Below are positions 26,501-37,049 of a stretch of 64,000 nt of DNA, in pieces (position 1 is the stretch's first letter; each line of letters opens with the position of its first letter). A program made the position numbers and the translations under genes. The stretch covers positions 124,001-188,000 of the forward strand of contig NZ_JUGU01000001.1 in assembly GCF_000799465.1 (NCBI RefSeq), written 5' to 3'. Under the pieces are notes generated by a model. The model was not told the DNA's origin and did not search any database. It saw nothing but the letters and a program-made list of their open reading frames with translations. Source of the stretch: Psychroserpens sp. Hel_I_66. GTDB lineage: Bacteria > Bacteroidota > Bacteroidia > Flavobacteriales > Flavobacteriaceae.

Positions 26501-26989
26501 TTCAGAATACTATTTTAGTAGTGGATTCGCAGGACGTTATTTATAATATCGTATTGACCGCTAGTTGTGAATTGCTTTCAGAATACTATTTTAGTAGTGG
26601 ATTCGCAGGCTCTAATAAAACCATTGGAAACAGCAGATTGTTGTGAATTGCTTTCAGAATACTATTTTAGTAGTGGATTCGCAGGTCAGCACGATTTTCC
26701 CAATTCTTTTTATTGGTTGTGAATTGCTTTCAGAATACTATTTTAGTAGTGGATTCGCAGGGTCAAAATAATACAGGAAAAAGCTTTTTGTGTTGTGAAT
26801 TGCTTTCAGAATACTATTTTAGTAGTGGATTCGCAGGAGTAATATTATTTCTAAAAGATGAATCATAGTTGTGAATTGCTTTCAGAATACTATTTTAGTA
26901 GTGGATTCGCAGGGTGTATAAATACAGGATGTTATAAGGAACTGTTGTGAATTGCTTTCAGAATACTATTTTAGTAGTGGATTCGCAGG
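23527..26989 (+). CRISPR. Type II-C CRISPR array: 46 repeats of 46 bp, 45 spacers
   Basis: The consensus starts gttgtgaattgctttcag and ends gtggattcgcagg. The period is 76 bp, with spacers of 29-31 nt. Repeat 4 (23754), repeat 17 (24740), repeat 25 (25347) and repeat 35 (26107) carry one or two substitutions; all others look identical. The first 17 bases pair with the tracrRNA anti-repeat, so crRNAs are read on the plus strand as spacer then repeat 5' part. Each repeat holds TACTA-TTT-TAGTA with TATTTTAG, a near match to the TAnnTTTG box, so each may promote the next crRNA. Confidence 0.98.
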
Positions 26990-27023
26990 ATACCAGCTAT
27001 AAAAAGCTGATATCCTGTTTTTT
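26987..27023 (+). terminator. Terminator at the right end of the CRISPR array
   Basis: Stem aggatacCAGCT / AGCTGatatcct with one internal mismatch, loop ataaaa, then gtttttt. It begins in the last two bases of repeat 46 and would stop plus-strand crRNA transcription before the convergent cas genes. The matching arm on the other strand also serves as a stem for cas read-through. Confidence 0.8.
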
Positions 27024-27097
27024 ATATCAAAAAATAGGATATAAAAAATATGGATCGTCTTTAAGATGTTCTTTTACTCAACCTTATATTCCGCTTT

Positions 27098-28362
<1,265 letters not shown>

Positions 28363-28365
28363 TTT

Positions 28366-31300
28366 TTAGTATTCTCCTATTTGAACAATTTGACCTAAGT
28401 GATTTAGTCTTACTTTAATTAAATCTCTTAATCTTTCTGGCGAACGAATCCTTTGATAAGTAAAATCTAAATTATTATCAGAACTGGTTTCAAGATGATG
28501 TCTAAACCTATAATCTTTGGTGGAAATGCTTTGGACTCTAAATAGACATTGGCTGATCATAGAACTATTTATACCATTAATCAAATCAATTTCATTCAGA
28601 TTAAATTCTTTAGATGGGAAAATGAACATTTCATTTTGCTTCATTGTGAACTTAAATTTCCAATTCAAATGAGCGTTGTACCCCTTAGCTATAATCGGTA
28701 AATTTTGATTAACTCTTTCTACGGCTTCATAGAGTGATACAACCTTCTCTTGTAACTTGCCTTTGTCATCCTCATAAATTGCGACGTGATGATTGTTACC
28801 AAGGCTCACATAATCTACGGGGATTTTTTTATCGAGTTCATCAAGAAGCACTTCTCCGACATGATCATTTTTATAATGGAGTGGCTCGGCATTGCTTACA
28901 CCGGTTATGGTGACCCTTTTAATGGCAATTCCTTTTCCTTTGTTCTGCCAAATAGGTTTTTTATCTAAATCTGAAAAGGCTTCTTTTTCATTGCCGTTGT
29001 GTTTTGCTTTGCGTTGTTTAAGAATTTCTCGGATGCCTAGGTCAACTACTTTATCAATATTCAACCCTGGCGAAACGTCTTTTCTAATTGTAAAAATATC
29101 CTCAAAGCAGAGTACTTCATTTAAAGGCTCATCATTCCAAGCAAGAGGTTGATTTTTGAGCGTTTTTGTATCAAAAGCCTTTTTAGGATCGTTCTCAAAT
29201 TGAGACAAATGTTTCAAAACCAATTCGCGTTGTCCAAAATGAATAATTTGTTGTACCTCTCCAATAGAAAAATTCTTGTTAATTTTGGTCGGCTTTTGTT
29301 TGGGCGCTTTAGATTTGCCATAGATGGTTGCTTCATGAAGCTGCCCTCTTGGCGTTAATTCTAAAGCAGTATTGAAACCACCATCCTTTTTGGTTTTATT
29401 TAAATTTCGAGTGACCACTTTATTTTTAGTTTTAAATGAAACCAAAATATCTTCTAAGTGCCTTTTGGCTTCACTTCTAAATTTAGGCATTGGTTTTATG
29501 AATTTTCGCTTATAGTTCCCTTTGTCATCTTCAAACTTTTGTGTAATTAGGGTTTCAATATTCTGGATAGTTTTATGCTTATCGTGAGTTTCGTCCCTAC
29601 GAGCGTTGAGATTATTGATATATTGAATATGATTGTGAGTAGTGAAGGCTACTGCCAAAGCATCCATTGCATGATGCCTATGATCATTGCGTTTTGTCCA
29701 ATCTTTTATTTTCTCAATTTTTTTATCATTTTTACGTTCCTCAATTTCTATAAGCCCTATCGCTCTATATTTTGGTAAATTGAGTTCTTTAAGCACATTT
29801 ATGATTCCCCAATCCTCTCTAAGCCTGTCCGTGATTCTTCCTGTAGTAGGTGTTACCTCTTTAAAAACCTCTAGAAGCATTGTGCGTGATTTTTTTGCGA
29901 TGTACTGACTGTTGCGCAAGTCTCTTTCTATAAAACCCTCTTTGATATCTTTAGCGCTTTTTAAAAGACGGTCTCGTTTGCCTCTACTTATAGGGCCTTT
30001 ACCTTTATCATAAAGTCCTTCTACACGTTCAATATAGTTTTCTAACTCTGTATTTTTATCTTGTGTAATAAAATCAATCGCTGTGCGATTGGCTTTTTTT
30101 AAATTGACGTGGCGATAGGCCAATGTTTTGTTTGAAAAAGAGTCATCATATATCAATGCTTTGGGTAAGATATGTTCTATGTCAATTTTACTACTGAATA
30201 GATCCTGTAATTTAATTTGCTCATCTGAAAACAGACTTTTGTGTCCTCGAGGAGCGAGCTCGTTCCAAAGTTTATATTTAACAATATCATTTTTGGTAGG
30301 CGTAAAGCCAAATTGTTGTTGGATGGTTTTGGCAATGTCTAGATTGATTTTAGTGGCAGAATTAATGTACTTTGTTGTCTCTAAACGCTCTTTTGCTGAT
30401 TTTTTTAGATCTCTCGCTAACTCAATCCTGATTTCATCGGGTTTTCCGTAAGTATCGCAAATTTGGTTTACCACGTGAATCATTTGATTAAGTATTTTCT
30501 CAACGACTGGGTTACGCAGACTATTTTTTCCTAAAATTTCTAATCGCTCCTTAAGTTCTCTTTTTTTATTTTCTTCGGAAGTTATGCTATTGGAATGATT
30601 GTATCCCGCTTTGTCGCAAGCCTCGTAATAATTAAAACCGTCCTGAAGATAAGGTAGGATTTTTCGAATGGCTCTTGCAGAAAGATTCCCATAATCATTG
30701 GGAAAACTAATATTAGCGAGCATAGCAGCATATACTGGCTCAAAACCATATTTTTGATGTAACTTTTTTTTAAGGCTCACATCAGAGTTTCCGTAAATTA
30801 ATTTATCCTCTTCTGAAATGACCGTATCATCACCTGCGGAATAGAGTAAGTGCCATAATTCATAACTTGTCTGTTTGCTGTAAGTATTTCCTTGTAGAGT
30901 TCCGTCAAACTCTAATAAAGATGCATCAATACCAATGCTAGGAAAAACGGCTTTTAATTCTTCAAGAATTTCTGTTGCAGAATTTTCTTTCCAATCAATG
31001 CCGTAACCTTCTCTAGTAGCGATTTCCTGGTAAACATTAAAAAGTTTCTCGTTAGTTGTATTGCCCTTTATTCCTTCTTTAAAGTTGGTTTTCCATTCTT
31101 TTGTTGAAAGGCCTAATAATTTCAAAACTGAAGTTTCATTTAAATCTCCTCTCAAGTTCGCTTCTAAAAATAGTAGTTTTCTGTCCTCTTCATCAAGTTT
31201 AAAACTGGCGGCATCTTTGTCCGATCCATCTTTAGGGTTGCCAAAGTATTTAAATTCTAAATTGTTGATGTTCTGCCAAATCTTAAACTCTTGAAAAAGA

Positions 31301-32526
31301 GGGGATGATTTTGGTATAACTCTTTGTCCAATTGTTCTTTTTCGTTTCGTTTGTTTTACTTCATCAAAGTATTCTTGTTGCCAACTTTCAAACAAACAGA
31401 AACTCAACAGTCCCTTTTGAGATTTAAGAGGTCGCTGATAAAAAATGATGATATCTCTAATTTTAGCTTTTAATTCATCACTCAATTCTGGATGAAACTC
31501 TGCTTGGGTATTCCAAATCTGCTCAAATTCATCTAAGTAGTCCTGACGGTAAAATACTTGGTTTTTAAGAGAAGTATGCGGGTTTTTCTTTATTTGGTTG
31601 TAGAGATATTCTCCCACTGTGAGCTTATCGATATAAAGCTCTTTGCTTCGGTCGCTTATTTTTCCTAAATAACCACTTGTACCTTTGATATCGTTATTGA
31701 TTTCTTGAAACACGATAGCAAGGTGCTCTAGACTTAATTTTTTAGATAACCCATCTTTACGCAGTTCGTAGCGTTTGATTTTTTGTTCATTTCGGTTTCC
31801 CTCTAATTTTATGCCTTCAATTTGAAATGGTTTTGAACAAATAGTCCATGTTTGCCCTTTATTTTTGCCCTTTAAATCCTGATAGAGTATTTGGGTAAGA
31901 ATTTCTGGGTAATATTCTTTTTGTTTTGTCCAGATTGCATCAAATTCAGTTTTTAAATCAGATGGGTAAAAGTCAGGGATATGTTTTTTTTCTTGGGTCA
32001 ATAAGTTGAACACATACTGTCCTGGCATCAATTTATTATCATAAAGAATTTTTGCAACAACCATCCCATCAATAGCAACACCATCATTTTCATCTTTAGA
32101 TTTTCGGCTACTTTTATAGCCTCTTTTTTTATTAATGCCCAATAAAATTTTAGACAAATCTTCTAAAGAGACTTTTTTCCTAGCGGCTAATGCCCTTAAT
32201 GCTATTGTTTGATGTGTAGTGTCTTTTCCTATTTCTGTAAGGGGCGTATTTTCGGTTATAAAGTTTTGCTTTTTTAATTCATGTATTAGAAAATCACGAC
32301 GTAGTTGATACCTGTCTAGATTTCTACGCGCACCGCGCTTCAAAGTTCTATCAGCGTTTGTAGTGATAGGTTTACCTCCTTCAAAATTAATTTTTTCATC
32401 AACTGTTAGTGGATTTACCCGCACTCCTAGCTTTATAATGTTTGATTCTTCTTTGTTTTTAGACTCTTCTACAAGTGCCCAACCTATGCTTGTAGTCCCT
32501 AAATCCAATCCTAAAATTCTCTTCAT
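28366..32526 (-). CDS. cas9: CRISPR-associated endonuclease Cas9 (type II-C)
   Basis: I chose ATG 32524-32526, where MKRILGLDLGTTSIGWALVE begins; 19 residues upstream have no counterpart in the family. 1386 aa. Catalytic sites look complete: RuvC-I Asp8, RuvC-II Glu702 in EIRIELARDL, HNH His785 in IDIEHILPKALIYDDS, RuvC-III His951 and Asp955 in RHHAMDALAVA. The arginine-rich bridge helix is GARRNLDRYQLRR. Size and the cas9-cas1-cas2 order without csn2 or cas4 make it II-C. It lies on integrative element 1. Confidence 0.97.
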   Translation of the reverse strand: MKRILGLDLGTTSIGWALVEESKNKEESNIIKLGVRVNPLTVDEKINFEGGKPITTNADRTLKRGARRNLDRYQLRRDFLIHELKKQNFITENTPLTEIGKDTTHQTIALRALAARKKVSLEDLSKILLGINKKRGYKSSRKSKDENDGVAIDGMVVAKILYDNKLMPGQYVFNLLTQEKKHIPDFYPSDLKTEFDAIWTKQKEYYPEILTQILYQDLKGKNKGQTWTICSKPFQIEGIKLEGNRNEQKIKRYELRKDGLSKKLSLEHLAIVFQEINNDIKGTSGYLGKISDRSKELYIDKLTVGEYLYNQIKKNPHTSLKNQVFYRQDYLDEFEQIWNTQAEFHPELSDELKAKIRDIIIFYQRPLKSQKGLLSFCLFESWQQEYFDEVKQTKRKRTIGQRVIPKSSPLFQEFKIWQNINNLEFKYFGNPKDGSDKDAASFKLDEEDRKLLFLEANLRGDLNETSVLKLLGLSTKEWKTNFKEGIKGNTTNEKLFNVYQEIATREGYGIDWKENSATEILEELKAVFPSIGIDASLLEFDGTLQGNTYSKQTSYELWHLLYSAGDDTVISEEDKLIYGNSDVSLKKKLHQKYGFEPVYAAMLANISFPNDYGNLSARAIRKILPYLQDGFNYYEACDKAGYNHSNSITSEENKKRELKERLEILGKNSLRNPVVEKILNQMIHVVNQICDTYGKPDEIRIELARDLKKSAKERLETTKYINSATKINLDIAKTIQQQFGFTPTKNDIVKYKLWNELAPRGHKSLFSDEQIKLQDLFSSKIDIEHILPKALIYDDSFSNKTLAYRHVNLKKANRTAIDFITQDKNTELENYIERVEGLYDKGKGPISRGKRDRLLKSAKDIKEGFIERDLRNSQYIAKKSRTMLLEVFKEVTPTTGRITDRLREDWGIINVLKELNLPKYRAIGLIEIEERKNDKKIEKIKDWTKRNDHRHHAMDALAVAFTTHNHIQYINNLNARRDETHDKHKTIQNIETLITQKFEDDKGNYKRKFIKPMPKFRSEAKRHLEDILVSFKTKNKVVTRNLNKTKKDGGFNTALELTPRGQLHEATIYGKSKAPKQKPTKINKNFSIGEVQQIIHFGQRELVLKHLSQFENDPKKAFDTKTLKNQPLAWNDEPLNEVLCFEDIFTIRKDVSPGLNIDKVVDLGIREILKQRKAKHNGNEKEAFSDLDKKPIWQNKGKGIAIKRVTITGVSNAEPLHYKNDHVGEVLLDELDKKIPVDYVSLGNNHHVAIYEDDKGKLQEKVVSLYEAVERVNQNLPIIAKGYNAHLNWKFKFTMKQNEMFIFPSKEFNLNEIDLINGINSSMISQCLFRVQSISTKDYRFRHHLETSSDNNLDFTYQRIRSPERLRDLIKVRLNHLGQIVQIGEY

Positions 32527-32616
32527 AATATGTGTTTTGTGTAATATTGATGTTTTTTTTATTGAAAATGAGTGATGGCTCAAGCTTAATAAAAATCAAA
32601 TGCTTATATTTATAAT

Positions 32617-32697
32617 CTGAAAGCAATTCACAATAAGGATTATTCCGTTGTGTAAACATTCAAAGCGGCCCATACTTGTTGTGGGTCGCTTTTTTTT
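32617..32697 (+). ncRNA. tracrRNA
   Basis: The anti-repeat ctgaaagcaattcacaa (32617-32633) is the exact reverse complement of 17 bases of the CRISPR repeat. A small hairpin aaggattattccgtt follows, then a terminator stem agcggccca / tgggtcgct (one G:U) with eight T. TATATTTA at 32605-32612 is a one-mismatch promoter box at the right distance. It is divergent from cas9, about 90 bp from its start codon. The ends are estimated. Confidence 0.9.
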
Positions 32698-33804
32698 ATT
32701 TAATATCGCTTAAAAAATTTTGTTCATAGTATTTTATAGCTAGCTCTTCATTATTCGAAATAGCGTAAATATTTCATAATTATTATTGCTTAACCAAAAA
32801 GGAAACTAAAGAAACAGGTGCTTATTAAAACAAATGCTACAGTCAATAACCTCATATTTTGATGAGTCAAAAATTACTTAAAAGGCCATTAATCTAGGGA
32901 TAGAAAATAAAAGTAGGTCTTTTGAGTTAAAAACCAAGTAAATTTTAAAAAAAAATTAAGTGGCAAATAGAAAGAAGAAAAGACTGGAGACACATCTGTC
33001 TTAAAATGTTCTCTAATCCTAAAACGTCCTACTTGATCCAAAGTTCACTTAAAAGCACCCATAGGTAATCCTTTTAATATAATGTCTTAGTTGTATCAAC
33101 TTTAAGCATCCGTGTAAGTACTTATTCAAAAAACAGATACAGACACGGTAAGGGTTTTTCCTTTATGTCGTTTAATGATTAATAGCTGCATATTGGAAGG
33201 GTCAGTTCTTCCTCCTATCGATAATATAATAATATGATCAATTTCGTACCCATAAGGCGTCTTTCATATCCTCCTAATTTTAAAAAAAAACTTTTATTCT
33301 TTTTTCACCTTCAATTTTAGACTAAATATCTTTGAGTTTTTTCAGTGTTCTTGTTCGTCGTAATTCTCTTCAACCATATATCTATCTTTAATCCAAATCA
33401 ACCATGTTTTGAATACTGTTGCATCTCCGCTATTTGATCATGATCTTTTGTAATTATAAGTTGCAAAGCTCTTTACTGTCTTTACATTCTTTTTGATTGG
33501 TAGGAGAACTTAATTCTTTTAAAGATTTTTTTTTTGACAATTATTTTTAACTAATTGCATTTTTCTATGATTTAATAAGTAGTTGTTAGTTATAAAAGAT
33601 AACCTTGTTCAGGAAAGTAATTTTAGAGGTCGGATTAATTTTAGATTAGAAAGAAGCCATTATGCGTATCAAATCTGAAATAGGAATTATAGGAAAAGCG
33701 TATTTTGAAATATTTAAGAATTTGATAGCGCATTTAATATTCAGAATAATCCATGCGTCAATATGATATTTTGTGTTATTTTTGAAAAGAAATATACTAA
33801 TCGC
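32698..33804. other. About 1.1 kb without intact genes in element 1
   Basis: Very AT-rich. Fragments such as MLQSITSYFDESKIT-stop-KAINLGIENKSRSFELKT (plus strand, about 32832) and a minus-strand stretch near 33280-33530 look like decayed coding sequence, but no frame is open long enough to name. No tRNA, array or clear regulatory element was seen. Confidence 0.4.
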
Positions 33805-33805
33805 A

Positions 33806-33831
33806 GTACACGATTCCGTACACGATTTTAG
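33806..33831. repeat. Element 1 right arm-type repeats
   Basis: GTACACGA (33806-33813) and CGTACACGATTTTA (33818-33831). The second is identical to the inner left-end copy at 17906-17919. They lie about 45 bp inside the att core, as arm sites of tyrosine integrases do. Confidence 0.6.
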
Positions 33832-33874
33832 TGTCATAGGGTAAATATAGCGTAAAATTCGAGGTGTTTTCAAA

Positions 33875-33919
33875 CTCATAACCCGAAGGTCACTGGTTCG
33901 AGTCCAGTTCCCGCTACTA
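33875..33919 (+). repeat. att core copy 2: 3' half of tRNA-fMet(CAT)
   Basis: Identical to copies 1 and 3 from ctcataacccg to cgctacta. The sequence before it (tgttttcaaa) differs from the other two copies, so identity starts in the anticodon loop, probably marking the crossover. It is the junction of elements 1 and 2. Confidence 0.88.
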
Positions 33920-33940
33920 GATGTAATTCGTTTCAAATCA

Positions 33941-33971
33941 ATGGTTTTGTTTATTCAAAACCATTTTTTTT
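33941..33971 (+). terminator. Hairpin terminator after att copy 2
   Basis: Stem atggttttg / caaaaccat, loop tttatt, followed by eight T that end at the ATG of the element 2 integrase (33972). Confidence 0.78.
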
Positions 33972-35294
33972 ATGTTTAATTTAAATTGTTATCTTGCAAA
34001 TGAACACGGAAACGAACACGGTTCAGAACACAGTTTGCAAAAAAAGAAAAATTTTTCGTCCCCAAAAATCTATATTGCCAATGGGAATTTAAATAAGCGT
34101 TGGCACGTCCATTACTCTTATCGAAATCCAGATACCGGAAAACTCCAGCGCATGAACAATATCTATGGCGGTGCCAATAGATATACTACTAAAGAAGACC
34201 GCCTCGCCATTTTGAACGTTTACAGGTCCAAACTCTTAAGTTTATTGAAAGAAGGTTTTAATCCCTTCGAAGATAACACAAAGCGATACCAAGAGCGTGA
34301 GGATGGAAAGTCGAACAAAGGCCCGGTAAACGGTAACAAAACGCCTAAGAAACCAGTTGATCCTGAAACAGTAGATGAATCTATTACGGTCGCAATGCCT
34401 TATGATGAAGCGTTCAAAATAGGTTTAAAATATAAGGAAAAACTTATCAGTGACACAACAAGGCGGAGCTACGAGAATCGGTTGAAGAATTTTTTGCTGT
34501 GGGTCGAGAAGAACCATCCCGAAGTGAAGACAATTACGGACATTGATAAAAAAATAGTAATTGATTTTTTGAACCATATCCTGGACAAGACCAGTCCCAG
34601 AAACCGTAATAATTACAGAACAGATTTAAGCAGTATCATGCAGGGATTGGAGGACAATGACATCATACAGTCTAATTTTATAAAAAAAATACCTGTTCTA
34701 AAATCTGTACCACAACGAAACAGAACATACTCACGGGAAGAACAGAGAACTATTTTCGAACATCTAGAAAAAACGGACGAAACCCTATTGCTCTTTATAA
34801 AGTTCATCTCCTACAATTTTTTGAGACCCATAGAGGCCTGTAGATTGCGTGTGGGCGATTTGGACATCAAAAATAAGCGCATACAGTTCAAGGCAAAGAA
34901 CAGTCCATTGAAAACGAAGATCATTCCCGATATTCTATTACGGGATCTCCCAGATCTTTCCAAGATGAACAAGGAGCACAGTTTTTTTACGCCAGATGGC
35001 ATAGGTGGAGTATGGGATGCAGAGCTGAGCAATAAAAGGGACTACTTTTCCAAACGGTTCAAGCGGGTCGTCAAAGACCCATTTAATTTGGGAGCGGATT
35101 ATGGCCTGTATAGCTTCAGGCATACATATATTACAAAATTATACAGGGAACTCGTAAAGGGCTCGTCACCATTTGAGGCCAAGAGTAAACTGATGCAGAT
35201 AACAGGACATTCTTCCATGAAGGCACTTGAAAAATACCTGCGTGATATTGATGCTGAGTTTCCTGATGATTATTCTGAATTAATAAAATCCTAA
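33972..35294 (+). CDS. int: Element 2 tyrosine integrase
   Basis: 440 aa, clearly paralogous to the integrase at 17865 through the whole length (shared blocks SARNRNN/SPRNRNN, NFLRPIE-CRL, LSNKRDYFSKRFK, YGLYSFRHTYITKLYRE). Catalytic residues: Arg in NFLRPIEACRL, Arg/His in SFRHTYIT, His in ITGHSSMKALE, Tyr in KYLRDIDAE. Its first residues NEHGNEHGSEHS are encoded by the GAACACGG arm repeats, so gene and att site overlap. The arm words differ from those of element 1, consistent with separate specificity for the same tRNA. Confidence 0.87.
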   Translation: MFNLNCYLANEHGNEHGSEHSLQKKKNFSSPKIYIANGNLNKRWHVHYSYRNPDTGKLQRMNNIYGGANRYTTKEDRLAILNVYRSKLLSLLKEGFNPFEDNTKRYQEREDGKSNKGPVNGNKTPKKPVDPETVDESITVAMPYDEAFKIGLKYKEKLISDTTRRSYENRLKNFLLWVEKNHPEVKTITDIDKKIVIDFLNHILDKTSPRNRNNYRTDLSSIMQGLEDNDIIQSNFIKKIPVLKSVPQRNRTYSREEQRTIFEHLEKTDETLLLFIKFISYNFLRPIEACRLRVGDLDIKNKRIQFKAKNSPLKTKIIPDILLRDLPDLSKMNKEHSFFTPDGIGGVWDAELSNKRDYFSKRFKRVVKDPFNLGADYGLYSFRHTYITKLYRELVKGSSPFEAKSKLMQITGHSSMKALEKYLRDIDAEFPDDYSELIKS

Positions 35295-35303
35295 ATCAGT
35301 ATA

Positions 35304-35978
35304 TTGGAAAAGCCCTTAAAAGATAAGCACGGTGAATTAATACATAAATTGTATAAGCCACTCATATTCTACTTACCTCGGAAGCTGTGGGCTGATCTGG
35401 ATATCAAGTGGATGGATAAGGAATTCGATTCCGTTTTCGATACTGTCATCATAATGCGTGAGAACGGGGATAATTATATACTTGATAATGGTGCGTCAAG
35501 TTTTTATGTGTTGGGCAAAACTTCATCCTTGGATGAAAACATCTATGAGCTACTGGATATGAAAGCTGAGCTAAGCCCTAAAGCTTTCCATTTTCTTTCC
35601 GAAAGATATTCCCTGAGCGCTGCATTTTACAGACATGTGTCTAATTGGATGGCAGAGCACCTCAAGGAGGATGTTCTCAATTGTAGTGAAGAAACCATAA
35701 GATCATTTGAGATCCAGAAAGAAGCATTTGACAAACATTGGGATTATATTCAGGAGCATTTCCCTGTTCAGGATCAAACAAAAGATTATTTTAATGACCC
35801 TCAATTAAACATAAAAAATATATTTGATATACCTGATTTTGTAACTGGTGACAAGTCACGGACAGAGCGTATATTCAAGAAGCTAGCGAAACCGAAAAGC
35901 AACGAAAAGAAAATACTTATTACAGAAGATGAGGCTGAGAGGTTCCTCCTAAAAACTGTGTTTAACTTACAATTATAG
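35304..35978 (+). CDS. Element 2 accessory protein, unrecognised
   Basis: 224 aa, TTG start 9 bp after int; no better ATG fits the frame. Soluble, mixed alpha/beta at the N-terminus (LIFYLPRKLWADLDIKWMDK) and helical later (AFHFLSERYSLSAAFYRHVS). It holds the same position after int as the RteC-like protein of element 1, but I see no clear similarity. Function unknown. Confidence 0.58.
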   Translation: MEKPLKDKHGELIHKLYKPLIFYLPRKLWADLDIKWMDKEFDSVFDTVIIMRENGDNYILDNGASSFYVLGKTSSLDENIYELLDMKAELSPKAFHFLSERYSLSAAFYRHVSNWMAEHLKEDVLNCSEETIRSFEIQKEAFDKHWDYIQEHFPVQDQTKDYFNDPQLNIKNIFDIPDFVTGDKSRTERIFKKLAKPKSNEKKILITEDEAERFLLKTVFNLQL

Positions 35979-35996
35979 TAATCTAAATCGACATAA

Positions 35997-36542
35997 ATGA
36001 ATACTAAAAAATCAATCGCGGATGAAGATACAACGCTTAACTTTAGAATTTCGAAATTATTAAAAGCGAAAATTATAGCCAAGGCTGAGAAAGAGAATGT
36101 AACCAGTTCCAAATATCTTCGTGATCTATTGGAATCTGTCCACGATGGAAGTTATTGTGACCAATATAAACTAAGATCGGAACGAGAAGACTTTTTGTTT
36201 TCAAGGGAGTTTTTACAGTTGATAGTCTGGATCTATAAAAAACGCGAAAATAGTAAGCGTGAAGTAGAAAAAAATAGTTTAGAAGGTTATGTCAAAACAT
36301 TAAAAAGAATTGATAAGTACCTTCCTGAAAATTTAGTGCGGGAGTTTGATAAAGTTCTGAATAATTTGCTTTTTGTTAGAGTTGGGGTGGGTTATGATGG
36401 GGATCATTTTGAATTTCATAAGTCCTACAATAATGACAAAAAATTCAATTGCGATGAGTTGGAGAAATTTTTATTGAATGAAAACGTGTTGGAAGATTTT
36501 ATTGAATGGGGAGGGAGTCCCAAACCAAGTATTCTAATATGA
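35997..36542 (+). CDS. Element 2 ribbon-helix-helix-like protein
   Basis: 181 aa. Begins TTLNFRISKLLKAKIIAKAE then KENVTSSKYLRDLLESV, the same strand-helix-helix plan as the protein at 20675 in element 1, followed by a helical domain (LIVWIYKKRENSKREVEKNS). Probably a DNA-binding regulator or mobilisation accessory protein. It is the last core gene before the cassette array. Confidence 0.6.
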   Translation: MNTKKSIADEDTTLNFRISKLLKAKIIAKAEKENVTSSKYLRDLLESVHDGSYCDQYKLRSEREDFLFSREFLQLIVWIYKKRENSKREVEKNSLEGYVKTLKRIDKYLPENLVREFDKVLNNLLFVRVGVGYDGDHFEFHKSYNNDKKFNCDELEKFLLNENVLEDFIEWGGSPKPSILI

Positions 36543-36936
36543 TAAGATGCTATAATTATTTGTAATAAATCCTGTGATAATTTTGTAATACGAAAATATC
36601 ACAAATACAAAAAACGACTTTAAATATTGTTTTTGATAACAGATAGTGCTATAAAATGGTTCATAAAGGTACTGGCTATTTTAAGCTACAAGAAACAATG
36701 GTGTTTGTATTATGTGATACAAAATATAAAATTGGTTTTGTTGTTTGAGTTGTTCATGGTGTTAATTCAAAAAAATGGGATAGACGATTTTTTGTTTTTT
36801 TTATTGTAGATCTCAAAAAAAAACCGAAAAAAATAAACTGGATTTTTAATTTAAAAGTCTTGAATACCGTCTGATTACTTTGTCATTTTTGTATATAGTT
36901 GTGTTAAATTATGTAGCCTTTATTCAGGACGTGTCA
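36543..36936. other. Non-coding region between element 2 core and array 2
   Basis: About 390 bp, very AT-rich. A 60-codon plus-strand frame at 36627-36809 is hydrophobic and of random-looking composition; I do not call it. No structured repeat is visible until the truncated attC at 36937. Confidence 0.4.
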
Positions 36937-37033
36937 CATTAAAGTTAGCAAATAAATTACAGATAGAAAGTCCGCGAGGACTTTCGTAAATTGGCAGAAA
37001 CCAGCAATTAATTTTATACGGTGTTAGCTATAG
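36937..37033 (-). repeat. attC-like site 16, truncated (distal end of array 2)
   Basis: Only the hairpin (GAAAGTCC-GCGA-GGACTTTC) and the right half are present, with right core gttagctat. The left arm gtgtatgatttcgttgcg is missing. The sequence changes to element 2 core DNA at about 36937, so the array has lost whatever lay beyond. Confidence 0.82.
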
Positions 37034-37049
37034 TAGTTTTCGCATTTTT

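Noticed and set aside
33646..33936. 96-codon minus-strand frame
   Set aside because: It runs antisense through the tRNA fragment and arm repeats; the start of its product is simply reverse tRNA sequence.
33875..36542. Element 2 as a conjugative transposon
   Set aside because: No relaxase, TraG or Tra genes are visible in the window; only integrase and two accessory genes precede the array.
36627..36809. 60-codon plus-strand hydrophobic frame
   Set aside because: Random-looking composition in an AT-rich gap, no neighbour coupling or recognisable pattern.
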